A DNA stretch of 64,000 nt from Microcebus murinus (Eukaryota; Chordata; Mammalia; Primates; Cheirogaleidae), in contig NC_134117.1 of the NCBI RefSeq assembly GCF_040939455.1, positions 22,375,501 through 22,439,500 on the forward strand, in the 5' to 3' direction. Shown here in pieces: positions 12,590-23,790 of the stretch. Position 1 is the first letter of the stretch. Each line of letters starts with the position of its first letter. A model generated the notes under the pieces. The model was not told where the DNA came from and searched no databases. It saw only the letters and a program-made list of their open reading frames with translations. Made by a program: the position numbers and the translations under genes.

Positions 12590-12715
12590 CTATGATGCTG
12601 TGAGTTCCTTCAGGACAGGACAGTATCTTGTTCATACTTGAATCCCTCTCATTGCCCAACATGTTGCTGCACATGGCACGTACTTATCAGTTGAACAATC
12701 AAGCAAAAGAACCAA
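12590..12715 (+). repeat. L2 3' end
   Basis: 'GATGCTGTGAGTTCCTTCAG' and 'GACAGTATCTTGTTCATA' match the L2 'CTGTAAGCTCCTTGAGGGCAGGGAC' region; ends at the expected 'GCACATGGCACGTACTTATC' block. Confidence 0.7.
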
Positions 12716-12934
12716 CTGCATAGTCCTGTCCTGCCTGCTTGTATTAACTAATATTTTAATCTCTTTTCCTATTGGTCCCTCCTTACACACACATACACAC
12801 AGACGCTGGCCATATCAGACCTTAGTTATATAGAGAGGCAGGAATAAGCCTCCTTAGAGTCTGGCAAAGGCTGCTGTTCTGGGTATCATGCATATAGGCT
12901 GCACAGAGTGCTACAACAGGTTCTTCTCATCCAT

Positions 12935-13165
12935 TAATTTATTTCGCTCATTTAGTCAATCAGCAAACCTTTGCTCAGCACTTACTCTGTGCCAGGCACT
13001 AAGCTAAGTGCCAAGCTAAGAGAGGCATAGTATTGCCCGCAGGGAGCTTGAATCTCATAGAAGAAACAGACCTTCATGAATATTAACTCAAGTGTAAAGT
13101 TATGACAGTGACATAGATCACATGGGTGGCGTTTAGTAGGAGGGACTGGCCTAGCTGGGGAGAGC
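12935..13165 (-). repeat. L2 LINE, part 1 (interrupted)
   Basis: Minus-strand L2 3' end: 'TCAGCACTTACTCTGTGCCAG', 'GCACTAAGCTAAGTGCC' and 'GCAGGGAGCTTGAATCTC'. L2-like text resumes after the LTR-type repeat, at 13656-13800, so the L2 was probably split. Confidence 0.7.
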
Positions 13166-13224
13166 AGGCAAGCCGCAAAGCACAGCTCCAGGGGCCTTTG
13201 TTCACAGCATTGCCAGGGTGCTCC

Positions 13225-13655
13225 GGGGAAAGAGAATCAATAAGATAAAAAGAGAGTCAAGTAAGGCTTTATTATGGGAAGAGGGTAAGAAGTCACACCA
13301 TCTGCTGCCTGCAAGTTGGAGAACCAGGAAAGCCAGTAGTGTCGTTTAGTCCTTGTCCCAAGGACTGAGAGCCAGGGGAGTGCTGATGTCTGGGAGCAGG
13401 AGATGATGAATGAATGCCCCAGCTCCAGAACAAAGAACAAATTCACCCTTCCTCTGCATTTTTGTTCTACCCAGGCCTTCAGTGGGTTGAGTGATGCCCG
13501 CCCACATTGATGAGGGTGGATCTTCTTTACTCAGCCCACTTACCCAAATGCCAATCGCTTTCAGAAACATCCTCACAGACACACCCAGAAATCCTGTTTT
13601 ATCAGCTACCTGGGCACCCCTTAGCCCAGTCTAGTTGACACATAAAGTAACTATC
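13225..13655 (-). mobile_element. ancient LTR-type repeat, family unassigned
   Basis: Landmarks read in minus orientation of a common mammalian repeat: 'AAGGCTTTATTATGGG', 'AAGTCACACCATCTGCTGCC', a 'GCAAGTTGGAGAACCAGGAA' block, 'GATGCCCGCCCACATTGA', 'CCTCACAGACACACCC' and a terminal 'AGTTGACACATAAAGTAAC'. The placement inside an L2 gives relative age. LTR class is a recollection. Confidence 0.6.
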
Positions 13656-13800
13656 CCTTGGAGGTATCCTAGGCTGAGACCAACAGAATGAGTAGAATTC
13701 GGCCAGGAGAAGAGGCATAAGAAAATATTCTGGGTAGAGAGGACAGCCTGTGCCATGGTCTTGTGGCAGGAGGAAACAAAGTGCCCACAGGACCAACTTG
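13656..13800 (-). repeat. L2 LINE, part 2
   Basis: 'GAGAGGACAGCCTGTGCCATG' and 'GGTCTTGTGGCAGGAGG' resemble the reverse-oriented L2 body that should follow part 1 at 12935-13165. It is then cut by the L1 beginning near 13803. Confidence 0.45.
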
Positions 13801-15196
13801 AGAACCAAATCAAGAACTCAATCCCATTTACAATAGCTGCACAAAAGTTAAAATACCTAGGACTATATTTAACAACCAGGGAGGCGAAAGATCTATAAAA
13901 AGAGAACTACAAATCACTGATAAGAGAAATCATAGATGACACAAACAAATGGAAAAATATCCCCTACTCCAGAATCCCACAATTCTTCCCGTGGATCAGA
14001 AGAATCAATATTGTTAAAATGTTCATACTGCCCAAAGCAATCTAGAGATTCAATTCAATTCCTATCAAAATACCAACATCATTTTTCACAGAATTAGAAA
14101 AAACAACTCTGAAATTCATATGGAACCAAAATGAACCCTAACAGCCAAAGCAATCCTAAGCAAAAAGAATAAAACTGGAGGCATCACATCATCTGACTTC
14201 AAATGATACTACAAGGCTCTAGTAACAAAAAAAAAAAAAATCATGGTACTGGCATAAAAGTACTCACATATATCAATGTAACAGAATAGAGAACTGAGAA
14301 ATAAAATTATGTACCTACAACCAAGTGATCTTTGACAAAGCAAACACTAGGAAAAGGACACACTGTTCAATAAATGGTGCTGGGGAAAATTGCATAGCCA
14401 TATTCAGAAGAATGAAACTGTATCCCTCTCTCCCGCCATAAACAAACATTGATTCAAGATGGATTAAAGGCTTAAACATAAGACCTGAAACCATAAAAAT
14501 CCTAGAAGAAAATCTAGGAAATGCTGTTCTAGACATAGTCCTCGGAAAAGAATTTATGACTAAGACCCCAACAGCAAGTGCAACAAAAACAAAAATAGAC
14601 AAATGGAATGTATCTAAACTAAAGCTTCTGTACAGCAAAAGAAATAATCAAAAGAGTAAATAGAAAACCTACAGAATGGGAAAAAATTGTTCACAAACTA
14701 TGTATCCAACAAAGGACTGACACCCAGAATCTTCAAGGAAATCAAGGAACAAATGACCCTGCTAAAAAGTGGGCAAATGACATGGACAGGTATTTTTCAA
14801 TAGAAGATATACAAATGGCCAAAAACCATTTAAAAAAAAGCTCAACATTACAAAATGCAACTTAAAACCACAATGAGATACCATCTTACTCCAATTAGAA
14901 TGGTCATTATTAAAATGTCAAAAAATAATAGATGTTGGCATGGATGCAGTGGGAAGAAAACACTTATACACTGTTGGTGGAAATGTAAATTAGCACAACC
15001 TCTATGGAGATTAGTATGAAGAATTCTCAAAGAACTAAAAGTAGATCTGCCATTCAATTCTGCTTATACCCAAAGGAAATTAAATCTATCAAAAAGATAC
15101 CTGCACTCATATGTTTATTGCAGCACAATTCACAATTGCAAAGATATGGAAACAACCTAAGTGCCCATCCATTGATGAGTGAATAAAGAAAATGTG

Positions 15197-15198
<2 letters not shown>

Positions 15199-15240
<42 letters not shown>
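15199..15240. repeat. (AC)n microsatellite inside L1
   Basis: About 20 uninterrupted CA units at the L1 ORF2 site that normally reads TATATACAC upstream of CATGGAATACTATTCAGCC. Confidence 0.97.
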
Positions 15241-15241
<1 letters not shown>

Positions 15242-15327
15242 ACACACTCCATGGAGTATTATTCAGCCATAAGAAATAATGTCTTTTCCAGCAACTTGGA
15301 TGGAACTGGAAGCCATTATCCTAAGTG

Positions 15328-15432
15328 AAGTAACTCAGGAACAAATTAATCCCAAAAAACAATAGATGTTGGCACAGATGTAGTGCAAAGGGAACACTTA
15401 CGCACTGTTGGTGTATAAGTAACTCAGGAACA
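15328..15432. repeat. 16-bp direct repeat flanking a copied L1 segment
   Basis: AAGTAACTCAGGAACA occurs at 15328-15343 and again at 15417-15432. The 73 bases between resemble the L1's own upstream sequence at about 14923-14985 (AATAGATGTTGGCA...ACACTTA.ACTGTTGGTG). This looks like a template-switch or fill-in event. Confidence 0.85.
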
Positions 15433-15689
15433 GATAAATGCTACGTTTTCACTTCCAAGTGGGAGCTAAACTTGGCTATGCAAGGACCCATAGAGTGTAT
15501 AAGGGGCATTAAAGACTCAAAAGGGGGGAGGAATTTTCATTGAGGAATGAAAAATTACCTATGGGGTCCAATGTACACTATTTGGGTGATGGGTATACCA
15601 AAAGCCCAGATTTTACCACTGTACAATATATACATATAACAGAATTCAATTGTAGCCCATAATTCCATTAAAATCAAAAAGAAAGGGAG

Positions 15690-16180
15690 AAATTGTTTAA
15701 AAACCTGTTTAATTTTGTTGAAGCAGCACTTTACAAAATAATTTGGCTATGAAACCTTTTCCCCTCTAAACACTATTAATAATTTTCTCTTTTCTGAAAC
15801 ACAGTTATAAAGCAGTACATTCCGATGGTAGTACTGATGATTTTATTGTTGTTTTCATTCTTATTTTGAAAAGTAGAGAGAGCTGAATTGCACAGTGGGT
15901 GTTGTGTTTGGGACCCATAATATTAAACTTTAATGCATCCACAAAGAAGGCTGGGAATGACTGTCTTTATTCTGGTGGCCAAGTGCCCAGACAAAAATCA
16001 GAAGTTCTACAAAGGACATGAAAAAATACATATTGAACCAGCAGCCTCCGCCAAGGGTAATGAGAAGTTTAATTAGACAGGACAGGTACACTTGCCAAGC
16101 ATGGGTGGCCACGAAGAGGCCAGAACGGTCCTGGAGAGTGGCAGAGAAAAGGACCCCTTGACAAGAAAGATCGGCCAGAG
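15690..16180. other. unique sequence, nothing recognised
   Basis: AT-rich sequence after the L1 tail; no feature recognised. Confidence 0.4.
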
Positions 16181-16184
16181 AAAG

Positions 16185-16330
16185 GTCTCTCCTAGGAGCC
16201 TGGTTTCACAGAGGAGCAAAGTGCGCCCCCGTGGAGGCTGCGTGGCAGCTCAGAGGTGGCAGAGCGGAGACTCAAACCCAGGGCTGTCTGGGCGAGAAGC
16301 TCTGATACCTCAGTTGCCTGACAGAGAAAA
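16185..16330 (-). repeat. MIR SINE
   Basis: 'GGTGGCAGAGCGGAGACTCAAACCCAGG' (read in pieces) is the reverse complement of the MIR 'CCTGGGTTCGAATCCCGGCTCTGCC' core. It retains unusually many CpGs. Confidence 0.65.
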
Positions 16331-17290
16331 GGGAAGGTGGGACAACCTTTGTCTGGAGCAAAGAGCCTCCAGAGCCCCCGAAGGCCTTGCTTTACTTGCA
16401 TGATTTTCTGGAGCAGGGGCTCTAGAAAGGACCTCCAGATGCTGAGGACCCCCCACCCATGCCCTCCTTTCTGGGTTCAGGCATTGCCCTACACAGGCCA
16501 CTGGGAGGGAAAGACACTAAATAGCCATCAACATCGGTGTTTCTAAGTATTTGGGCACCTTCTTTCACCTACTTGCTTGATGGAGATGGTGGGGAGAAGT
16601 GCAGGGGGAAGGGGAGGAAGCTAGAAATGAAATCATCACATGGAGTGGGTGGGGGGGTCTAGAAAGGGAAAACTGATCCCCAGGGGCAGGTCTCCTCCTG
16701 GGAGTGGCGTGAGGCTGGGCTGATAGTTATCGAATTTGATACATTTGTTTTCCTCAGTACTGGGTCTGTGTGCACTCAGATGGTGCCCAGGGTAAATTCT
16801 CAGCCAGGTTCACAGCATATTACTAGGTGATGTCTGCTTATACCACTCTCGATCCATCAACAGCCTGTAGGTTATTGCAGAGCAATGACATCAAGAGCCT
16901 GTGCCTGCCCCTGGGATGGATGGAAGAGGGATGGGAAAGACAGAAGTAGCCCCCAAAAACCTCCCAGAGGACAATTAAATTACAGCCAAGAGCATGTGCC
17001 AGTTGTCCTAAGTTCCCAAAAATAGATGCATGACATCCCTGCTTACGTCACCTCTGCCAGGTATGAATGCTGGGGGAGGGGAGGGGTGGTCCAAGAAGTG
17101 TTCATAAAACACCTAGGCTGGGCAAGTGTTTGTGTGTGTGTGCATGCGTGAGGTGCATCTTCCGACTGGCCTTCGCCCAAAGTGTTCAGGGACCAGTTTG
17201 TCCCCCTAAGTGCCCTTCTCTCCTGCTCCCTCTCCAGCCCTCAACACACATAGAAACCTGTTGCCCCTCCTGCCCCCACTGAGAGCCCAT
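16331..17290. other. unique sequence, nothing recognised
   Basis: A short TG run lies at 17129-17141. No coding or RNA signature seen. Confidence 0.4.
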
Positions 17291-17292
17291 TC

Positions 17293-17600
17293 ATGGGATT
17301 TTTAAATTGACAAATAAAAATTGTATACATGTATAGTGTGCAACATGATGCTTGGGTATATGTATACATTGTGGAAGGGCTAAATCAAGTTAACTAGTGT
17401 ATGTATTACTTCAAATACTTACCCTTTGTAGTGAGAACACTTAAAACCTACTCTCTTAGCAATTTTCAAATAAACAACATGCTGTTCTTAACTGCAGTCA
17501 CCATGATGTACGACGGATCTCTTGAACATATTCCTCCTGTCTAACCAAAATTTTGTGTGCTTTGATCAACATGTCCCCAACCCCTCCACCCCGGCCTTGC
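17293..17600 (-). mobile_element. L1 3' end, minus part of a 5'-inverted insertion
   Basis: Minus-strand old L1 3' end: 'GTATACATTGTGGAAGGGCTA', 'GAGAACACTTAAAACCTACT', 'GTCACCATGATGTAC' and 'CATATTCCTCCTGTCTAACC' follow the reverse-complement order of a common L1 tail. The neighbouring 17601-17668 is the same element in the opposite orientation. Confidence 0.8.
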
Positions 17601-17668
17601 TGCATGATCTTACTTACATGTGGAATCTAAAAAAAAATCAATCTCAAAGAGACAGAAAGATAGCCAAT
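17601..17668 (+). mobile_element. L1 fragment, inverted 5' piece
   Basis: 'GCATGATCTTACTTACATGTGG' and 'AATCTAAAAAAAAATCAATCTC' are plus-strand L1 text that lies just upstream of the 17293-17600 region in an intact L1. Abutting in opposite orientation is the signature of twin priming. Confidence 0.7.
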
Positions 17669-17814
17669 ATATTATGATTAAAGGCATGATCCTTTACCAG
17701 GAGAATTTGCCTCTGCACTTTGAAAAGGGTACTGCTTAACCATTAGACTGGATCTCTAATGGACACTGAGGGGGACAGGGGATGGGTTTCCCAGCAGCTT
17801 TTAAAAGTCTCCAA

Positions 17815-17985
17815 GTCTTGTGCAGCGCTGGGCAAATCATGTGCGTTATCTCCATCAACCTCCATAACAATTCTGCAAAAGATGCATTCCCCAGCCTCAT
17901 GTATCAGAAAGGGAAACTGAGGCACCGAGACAGGAATAGGGCTTGCCCAAGGTAACCCAGTAGTGGAGCAGTGCCTGTTTTCACT
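17815..17985 (-). repeat. MIR SINE
   Basis: 'GAAAGGGAAACTGAGGCACCG', 'GGGCTTGCCCAAGGTAACCCAG' and 'TAGTGGAGCAGTGCCTG' are the reverse complement of the MIR core. Confidence 0.8.
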
Positions 17986-18244
17986 ACTCAGTGCTTCAAC
18001 AGGAACAAAAAAATATCAGGGTGGGCATGGTGGGGGTGGACAGGATCCTCAGAGACCCTCCAGATGCAGCACTCACAGACCCCGCTCCTCCGGCTGGGCT
18101 GGCCCCACGTCTGAGGACCCCAAGTCCTTCTGGAGCCCTTTCTTACACCCCACCACCACCACCATCCCCAATCCCTCCCTCTGTCCTCTTTTCCCTCCCT
18201 GATTCTCCTCGGTCCTCCCTCCCTCTCTTCTCTCCTCTTTCACT

Positions 18245-18480
18245 TTGGGAAGTAATTAACAAGGTGGGATTATTCTGCCCTTGCGTTCACACCTCCCAGA
18301 AGGAGGCAGCTGGTTTGGGGCCATCCCTAAGCAGTTTTTAAGAAAGCAATCTAAGATGAATAGAATGTACTTCCCCCGCCTCAGATTTTAGCAACAGAGT
18401 CATTTCTCCGGGAAATAATGATAATGAAAAATTGCCTCCAATTATTCAAAGGCTGTTTCCATGAATAATTCAGGAGCAAT
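18245..18480. promoter_or_regulatory. candidate conserved non-coding element
   Basis: Unique sequence with a homeodomain-type TAATTA at 18253-18258, a TCF/LEF- or SOX-like ATTCAAAGG at 18444-18452 and several ATAAT/ATTATT blocks between 18415 and 18470. This texture is typical of deeply conserved enhancers, but conservation cannot be judged from one sequence. Confidence 0.3.
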
Positions 18481-18614
18481 GGAGCTGGGCCTCCTCACCT
18501 GCTTGTCACAGCACTCCTCCTCCAACCCACCCTTCCTCGCTCCTGGGTGCTTCTTAACTCCCCAGAAATGACTCTAACTCTGGCACTGAGGCTCCTACAG
18601 ACTCTATTTCTTAG

Positions 18615-18870
18615 AAATGCCAAGTACGATAACCTCCAGTGTTTGATAACCACACCATGCCCCCGACACTGGGCTGAGCAGGTTGGGTGCATTCCTCATT
18701 TAATCCCCCCACAATCCTTCGAGCTAGGAACTGGCATTACCCACATTTTACAGATGAGGAAGCAGAGGTTCGGAGAGGATAAGAAATTTGCCCAAGGTCA
18801 TATACCTAGAAGTGAGAAAGCAAGGATTCAAGCTCAGAACATGCCAGAGCCTTCCTACTGTAGCAATCTA
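18615..18870 (-). repeat. MIR SINE
   Basis: Good minus-strand match: 'CCTCATTTAATCCCCCCACA', 'CATTTTACAGATGAGGAAGC', 'TTTGCCCAAGGTCATATACC' and 'GCAAGGATTCAAGCTCAGA'. Confidence 0.88.
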
Positions 18871-19540
18871 TGGCTGATGTCCATTTATACAGAGGGACCA
18901 GGGTCATTTCCTGGGTTACGTTGCCAATGACCTCTCTTTTTGCTCCCCCTCTCAATTTTGAAGCAGGGTAGCTCTTTTGGTTCATTCCAATATTTTAAGG
19001 TTTGCATAGAATAATTTCTCTTCCTGGGATGTTATTGGACTCTTCCATTTTACAGCTCTGACTTCTTGCAAGATTGGTAGGTGAAAACTTGGGGAACCTC
19101 CAGATTGCCCAATCTCAAGTCCAGCTCCTCAGAGGAAACTTTTACAAAGTTTTATGTGAAGGTCAAAGCAGCCCGAGCATCCACAATCCCCTCCCTCATC
19201 TTTCTGTCACCATAACAACCTCCATCCCATCCGAACGAGCAGGAGAACTGGGAGGAGCAGCTTGGGAAGAGGACTTTGAGCTCTGAACCTACGATGTTTA
19301 TACTAGAGTCTGCTCTGACTCCTTACCTGTTCCTGTGGGATGGATACCTTGTACCCAGCTACACCCTCAGCACAGGTCCCTACGAGGGACCAAAGCCTGG
19401 CACCAAACAGGGGAATAGAAAGATGGCATGGTTCACTCTGCACTAATCATGGACAGACTGTAATCAGCTCCAACACAGAGACAGCCACTGCACTCCTGGC
19501 AGCCGCCATCCCTTCTTCCTTAGAAACAGAACCCTAGACT
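18871..19540. other. unique sequence, nothing recognised
   Basis: No coding or repeat signature identified. Confidence 0.4.
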
Positions 19541-19544
19541 CCTC

Positions 19545-19910
19545 TGACACACTGTCCCCAGGAATAATGACTGCATTTCCTGGCCTCCCTCGGCAGCTAG
19601 GTTCTGACCACATGAAATGTAAGAAGTAGTATGGTGGGAAACTTCCAGTAAGTCTTCTATTAAACAGGAGGGGGGAGAGGTTCTCCTTTTCCTTCCCATC
19701 ATCTCACGTGCTGCCAGGTGTTCAGATGTGATGGCAGAAGAAGACCAGAGCTTCTGCCACACCAGCAGGGCAGGAGGGGGTCCCTGACCTCACTCATCTC
19801 TTGCCCTCCTAGCACCTGCTGGCCCCTCCCATTGCCAGACCCACCTGGAGGACGGAGTGGTCCTTCATGGTTGGCCTCTGGGTGCCCCAAGCAGGGCAGA
19901 GAGGGAGGAG
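19545..19910 (+). repeat. possible ancient interspersed repeat
   Basis: 'GACTGCATTTCCTGGCCTCC', 'GCAGCTAGGTTCTGACCACATG', and 'GTTCAGATGTGATGGCAGAAG' follow a familiar mammalian repeat order. The family is not identified and the 3' boundary is a guess. Confidence 0.4.
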
Positions 19911-20284
19911 GATGATCTGGAAAAGCAGATGGAAAATACCTAGCACAGCCACTAACTTGCAAGCAGCTGGTCCTCACAGTGGAAGGCAATTCTCCATGCA
20001 CACCCACAGCACAAAGGGCATGCAGAATGCCTCCTGACCGCCTGCTTCATGGGCAAGGAAATGAACGTGCTGCCCAGCAATGACGCCAGCCTGGGGGCTC
20101 AGATAGGGGATCCCCAACCAAGGCAGCCATGACTCCAGAAGATGGATTGCCCGCATCCCCCATGGACAGAATCCAAATAGCTCCTCCCCTCCCCTCTTAA
20201 ACCCTCCTCAGCGCTCCCAGCCTGAGATGTGAGCCAGTAGCCAATCTGCATACAGACCATTGTGTGTGCTTGTTGATTCTTTTT

Positions 20285-20745
20285 GTTATTGTTATTGTCA
20301 TCTTCAACTTTTTATTGTGGTAAAATACACATAACTATATAAAGTTTACCATTTTCCCATTATTAAGTGTACCATTCAGGGCATTAAGTACGCTCACATT
20401 GTTGAGTATACTTAATGCAATCATTACACCATTCATCTCCAAAGCTTTTTCATCAGCCCAAACTGAAATTCTGTACCCATTAAACAAGCACCCTCCCATT
20501 TTCTCCTCACCCCGGCCCCTGGCAACCACCATTCTACTTTCTGTCTCTAGGGGCCTGGATACTCTGGGTACCTCATTTGAGTGGAATCATGCAGTATTAG
20601 TCCTTTGTACCTGGCTTATTTCACTAAGCATAGTGTCTTCAAGGTTTACCCATGTTGTCGCATGTGTCAGATCTTTTGCAAAGCTAATTATTTCATCGTC
20701 TGCACATGCCACATTTTATCCACTCATCCATTGTCAGGCGTGAAG
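20285..20745 (-). mobile_element. L1M 3' end
   Basis: Minus-strand old L1: 'TTTTTATTGTGGTAAAATAC', 'CATTCATCTCCAAAGC', 'CCCCTGGCAACCACCATTCT', 'CTTTCTGTCTCTAGGGGCC', 'GAGTGGAATCATGCAGTATT' and 'CATTTTATCCACTCATCC'. These are the ordered landmarks of the L1M terminal region. No open frame survives. Confidence 0.85.
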
Positions 20746-20961
20746 GTCTTGTTGGCTGCCTTGTTTTGGCTTTATTAGGGAGGTGATGGGGAGCCCATGA
20801 AAGTTGTTGAGTAGGGGATATCATAATCAGAGGTTTTTTTAAAAGATAATTAAAGCAACAATGATACAAAGAATAGGTTAGGAGGAAAGAGGCAGGAAGA
20901 TAAGTGGAGAAGCCATTGCAAGCTTAACATGTACCATATTATGTTCTTTAAAAGCAATGCT

Positions 20962-21298
20962 GGCCGGGCGCTGTGGCTCACGCCTGTAATCCTAGCTCTT
21001 GGGAGGCCGAGGCGGGCGGATTGCTCAAGGTCAGGAGTTCAAAACCAGCCTGAGCAAGAGCGAGACCCCGTCTCTACTATAAATAGAAAGAAATTAATTG
21101 GCCAACTGATATATATATAAAAAATTAGCCGGGCATGGTGGCGCATGCCTGTAGTCCCAGCTACTCCTCGGGAGGCTGAGGCAGAAGGATCACTTGAGCC
21201 CAGGAGTTTGAGGTTGCTGTGAGCTAGGCTGTCGCCACGGCACTCACTCTAGCCTGGACAACAAAGCGAGACTCTGTCTCAAAAAAAAAAAAGAAAAC
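20962..21298 (+). mobile_element. dimeric Alu SINE, strepsirrhine type
   Basis: Full-length Alu from GGCCGGGCGCTGTGGCTCAC to an A-rich tail. A 12-bp target-site duplication AAAAGCAATGCT lies at 20950-20961 and 21299-21310. The inter-arm region carries AAATAGAAAGAAATTAATTG and GGCCAACTGATATATA, which I associate with lemur Alus. Left-arm A and B boxes (GGCTCACGCCTG, GTTCAAAACC) are intact. Confidence 0.96.
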
Positions 21299-21310
21299 AA
21301 AAGCAATGCT

Positions 21311-23160
21311 GAGGATAGGGTGGGTCTGTGTTTGGGACTCTGACAGGAGACCACTGTGCAGGGTACCCTGTAGAGCGTAGGCTCATCCTCTCCAAGCTGG
21401 GGCAACCCAATGTGTGCTGCCTCCCCAAGCCTCCTCTCTCAGTCTACACGGGCTGCAGACACCAAATCAAGTGTTAGTTGGCCTTCTGCGGGGCCCACTG
21501 TGGCCGTGGTGAAAGGACCCCACTTCAGAGGCTGTGGATAGGCCAGCTGGGCCAGGCCTAGACAGAGGGCATGGCAGACGCACAGCAAGCTCTGGCAGGA
21601 AGCGCTCAGGGGAGGCCAAGTCAGGATCTCTCCCGGACGCCAGAGCCTGGGAGCCGCCCAGCCTTTGCCCTGCTCCTCGAGTGCAGCAAAGCGAGCAGGA
21701 TCAGGTGGGCAGGCGACGTCGCTTGGAACCGTGCAGAGCTGAGAGCTTCTGCATTTCCATGCTTTAAGAGAGGCCCCCACAATTCCCCACAGCAGTACAG
21801 TGGGGCAGAAATAAAGGAAACTGAGCAATAGCCCTGATTAGGCAACATAAGGTACTTGTTTCCACTCATCAGGATGCCAGGTCTGTTGCAGCTAAAATGG
21901 AAAAGCTACATGTTCTGTACCAGGAAAGGAAATGCTTTCGGTGCCTCACACGTGTAGCTCAGCATCCCTGGACACGCTAGTCGGGGAGGTAGGTCCAGAC
22001 CCACGTCTGGAGGCTGTGAAAAGATGGCTGGGAACTGAGGAGGAATGAAACGGTGCAGGGCTGGGGAACAGGGCCGCTGTGCACAGCACTGCAGGTTGCT
22101 CACTGCACAAGGGCGCCTGGCAGATGCGGCCAGCGCCCTTCTCCAACATGCACAAATGCTCCATTCTCCCAGCTTTGGTAAGACAAAGGCTTTGAGTGGC
22201 AAGGTGGAGCTTCAGAAATCACTTTCTGGTCCTGATGTCCCCAAGGCAAATTCCTCCATTATCTGCTCTCATAACCCCACATTGCACCTGTCACAGACAC
22301 AAATTTACATTTGTTTGTGGGACAATTTATCGATGTCTGTCTTCCTCTACATTATAATCTCTATGAGAGTGGGGGGCGGGGCAGGGGCTGCTTTGGTGAC
22401 GGGCAGTGCTTGGCACAGAATGGATGCCAAGTGAAAACCCCCCTCCCAGCTGTGGGCTGCCACAAGGCCCCACAGGATGACTTCCAGACCCCAATTTCTA
22501 TCCCCAGCACTGGGCTCCGGTTCCATGGAGAACTGCTGTGGCTCAGGAGTGGCCGAGGAGTTTGGCCTAGAGAAGGAACACCACCCTCTCGCCTGGCCGT
22601 CCTCGTGCTCCTGCACCTCCAGATTTTGAAGGGTGTGCAAAAACTCCCCAGCCACCAGTGAGGGTAGAAAGCCAATCACGCCCCCTCTCCTCTTGTGCCC
22701 CACCCCTTACACCCGCGGCAATGCCATGAGCTGGCCAGGGAACCCCGTGACAGAATGATGGAAAAGTCCAATTTTCTAAAAGCCATCTAAGTCAGACTCT
22801 TTGTCTGAAATCCATACACCCCGGCGCACACACACAGACATTATTTCAAGCTGCAGAGTTACTCACAGAAGTCAGCAACGGCAAACAATACCTTTTGTAA
22901 CAATGGGGGAGAAAGCGCTGGTTTTCAAAGAAGCCTAATTTCTTTTTTCCTCCCACAAAAGTCATCGTCCTTCGGGTTTTAACAACAACAAGCTTGGCTT
23001 AGAGAGGAAGCTCTTTGGGAAAATGTTTATATCCATTTGGGGAATAACCAACCACTTCAAGTCACTCCTCAATGTTTCATTCTTTCCCAGATGTCCACAC
23101 TGCCCCTTAAAGACAGCAAATGCCACACAGCCATGGGTGTTTCTCAGCCTACAGTTTGGG
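21311..23160. other. unique sequence, comparatively GC-rich
   Basis: About 1.85 kb without recognised repeats. Multiple overlapping frames of 70-129 codons on both strands between 21439 and 22703 reflect GC content; none shows recognisable protein homology. CpGs cluster loosely at 21600-21730 and 21950-22130, below a clear CpG island. Confidence 0.45.
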
Positions 23161-23164
23161 CTAG

Positions 23165-23535
23165 CAGTTGTATGAAGCAACAATTGCTGTATAACAAACA
23201 GCCTCCAAATCTCAGTGGCATTGAACAATAAGCATTCACTTTTCACTCTCAGGCTTACAGGTTGGCCGGGCAGCTCTGCTCTGTGTGTTCCTCAGCCTCC
23301 TCCTGAGGACAAGGTGAGTCGGGTGACAGTCAAGCGCAGAGGGCAAGTCAACTTCACAAACACATTCTAAGCCTCTGCCTGCACCGCATCTGCAAGCATC
23401 CCGTTGGCCAAAGCAAGTCCAATGGCCAAACCCAAGTCAGAGGGCAGGGAAGTATCGTCCACCTTTGTGAGAGGATCTACAAGGTAGGACAGCAAAGGGC
23501 ATGGATAGAGCAGAGGACCCATCTCCTGCAGCAAG
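23165..23535 (+). repeat. ancient interspersed repeat, family unassigned
   Basis: 'GCTGTATAACAAACAGCCTCC', 'AAATCTCAGTGGCATTGAAC', and later 'CCCGTTGGCCAAAGCAAGTCC', 'AAAGGGCATGGATAGAG' follow a widespread mammalian repeat with an internal loss. Confidence 0.6.
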
Positions 23536-23554
23536 TGAACCACCTGCCGTCCAC

Positions 23555-23790
23555 CAAGCCCCATACTTGCTGAGTTTCCACGACACGCAAGGCACTATGG
23601 GACACCACGTTGAATTAAATCCATCTCCACCCTCAAGGAACTTAAAATCCAATAGAGAAAACAAATGGGTCCATTAAAAGGTGACGTTTGAACGTGAGGA
23701 AAGATCTTGGGAACTGGGGAGGCAGTGACACATTTTGTCTATGAAAGTCAAGGAATACTTTGCAGGGAGGGAACATCCTAAGTACAAGAA
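23555..23790 (-). repeat. L2 LINE fragment
   Basis: 'GCTGAGTTTCCACGACACGC', 'AAGGCACTATGGGACAC' and 'CACCCTCAAGGAACTTAAAATCC' match the reverse of the L2 3' end. Confidence 0.6.

Larger units (their letters stand above)
13803..15683 (+). mobile_element. L1 LINE, 5'-truncated, ORF2 3' part and 3' UTR
   Basis: The sequence follows L1 ORF2 from the reverse-transcriptase C-terminal side ('AAAATACCTAGGACTATA', 'TGGAAAAATATCCC', 'CTGGAGGCATCACATCATC') through the C-terminal zinc-knuckle side ('ACTGTTGGTGGAAATGTAAA', 'CCATGGAGTATTATTCAGCC') to the 3' UTR ('GGGTGATGGGTATACCAAAAG'). Many stops and frameshifts break ORF2; remnants are visible on the minus strand as spurious frames. It carries an (AC)n at 15199-15240 and an 89-bp duplication-type insertion at 15344-15432. 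Confidence 0.92.

Noticed and set aside
16185..16330. Possible tRNA gene because of a B-box-like core
   Set aside because: The core belongs to a MIR SINE, which is tRNA-derived; no cloverleaf with an anticodon arm is present.
21439..22703. Possible exon cluster (several 80-129-codon frames on both strands)
   Set aside because: Frames are mutual shadows in GC-rich DNA, with no recognisable protein and no consistent splice-site arrangement.
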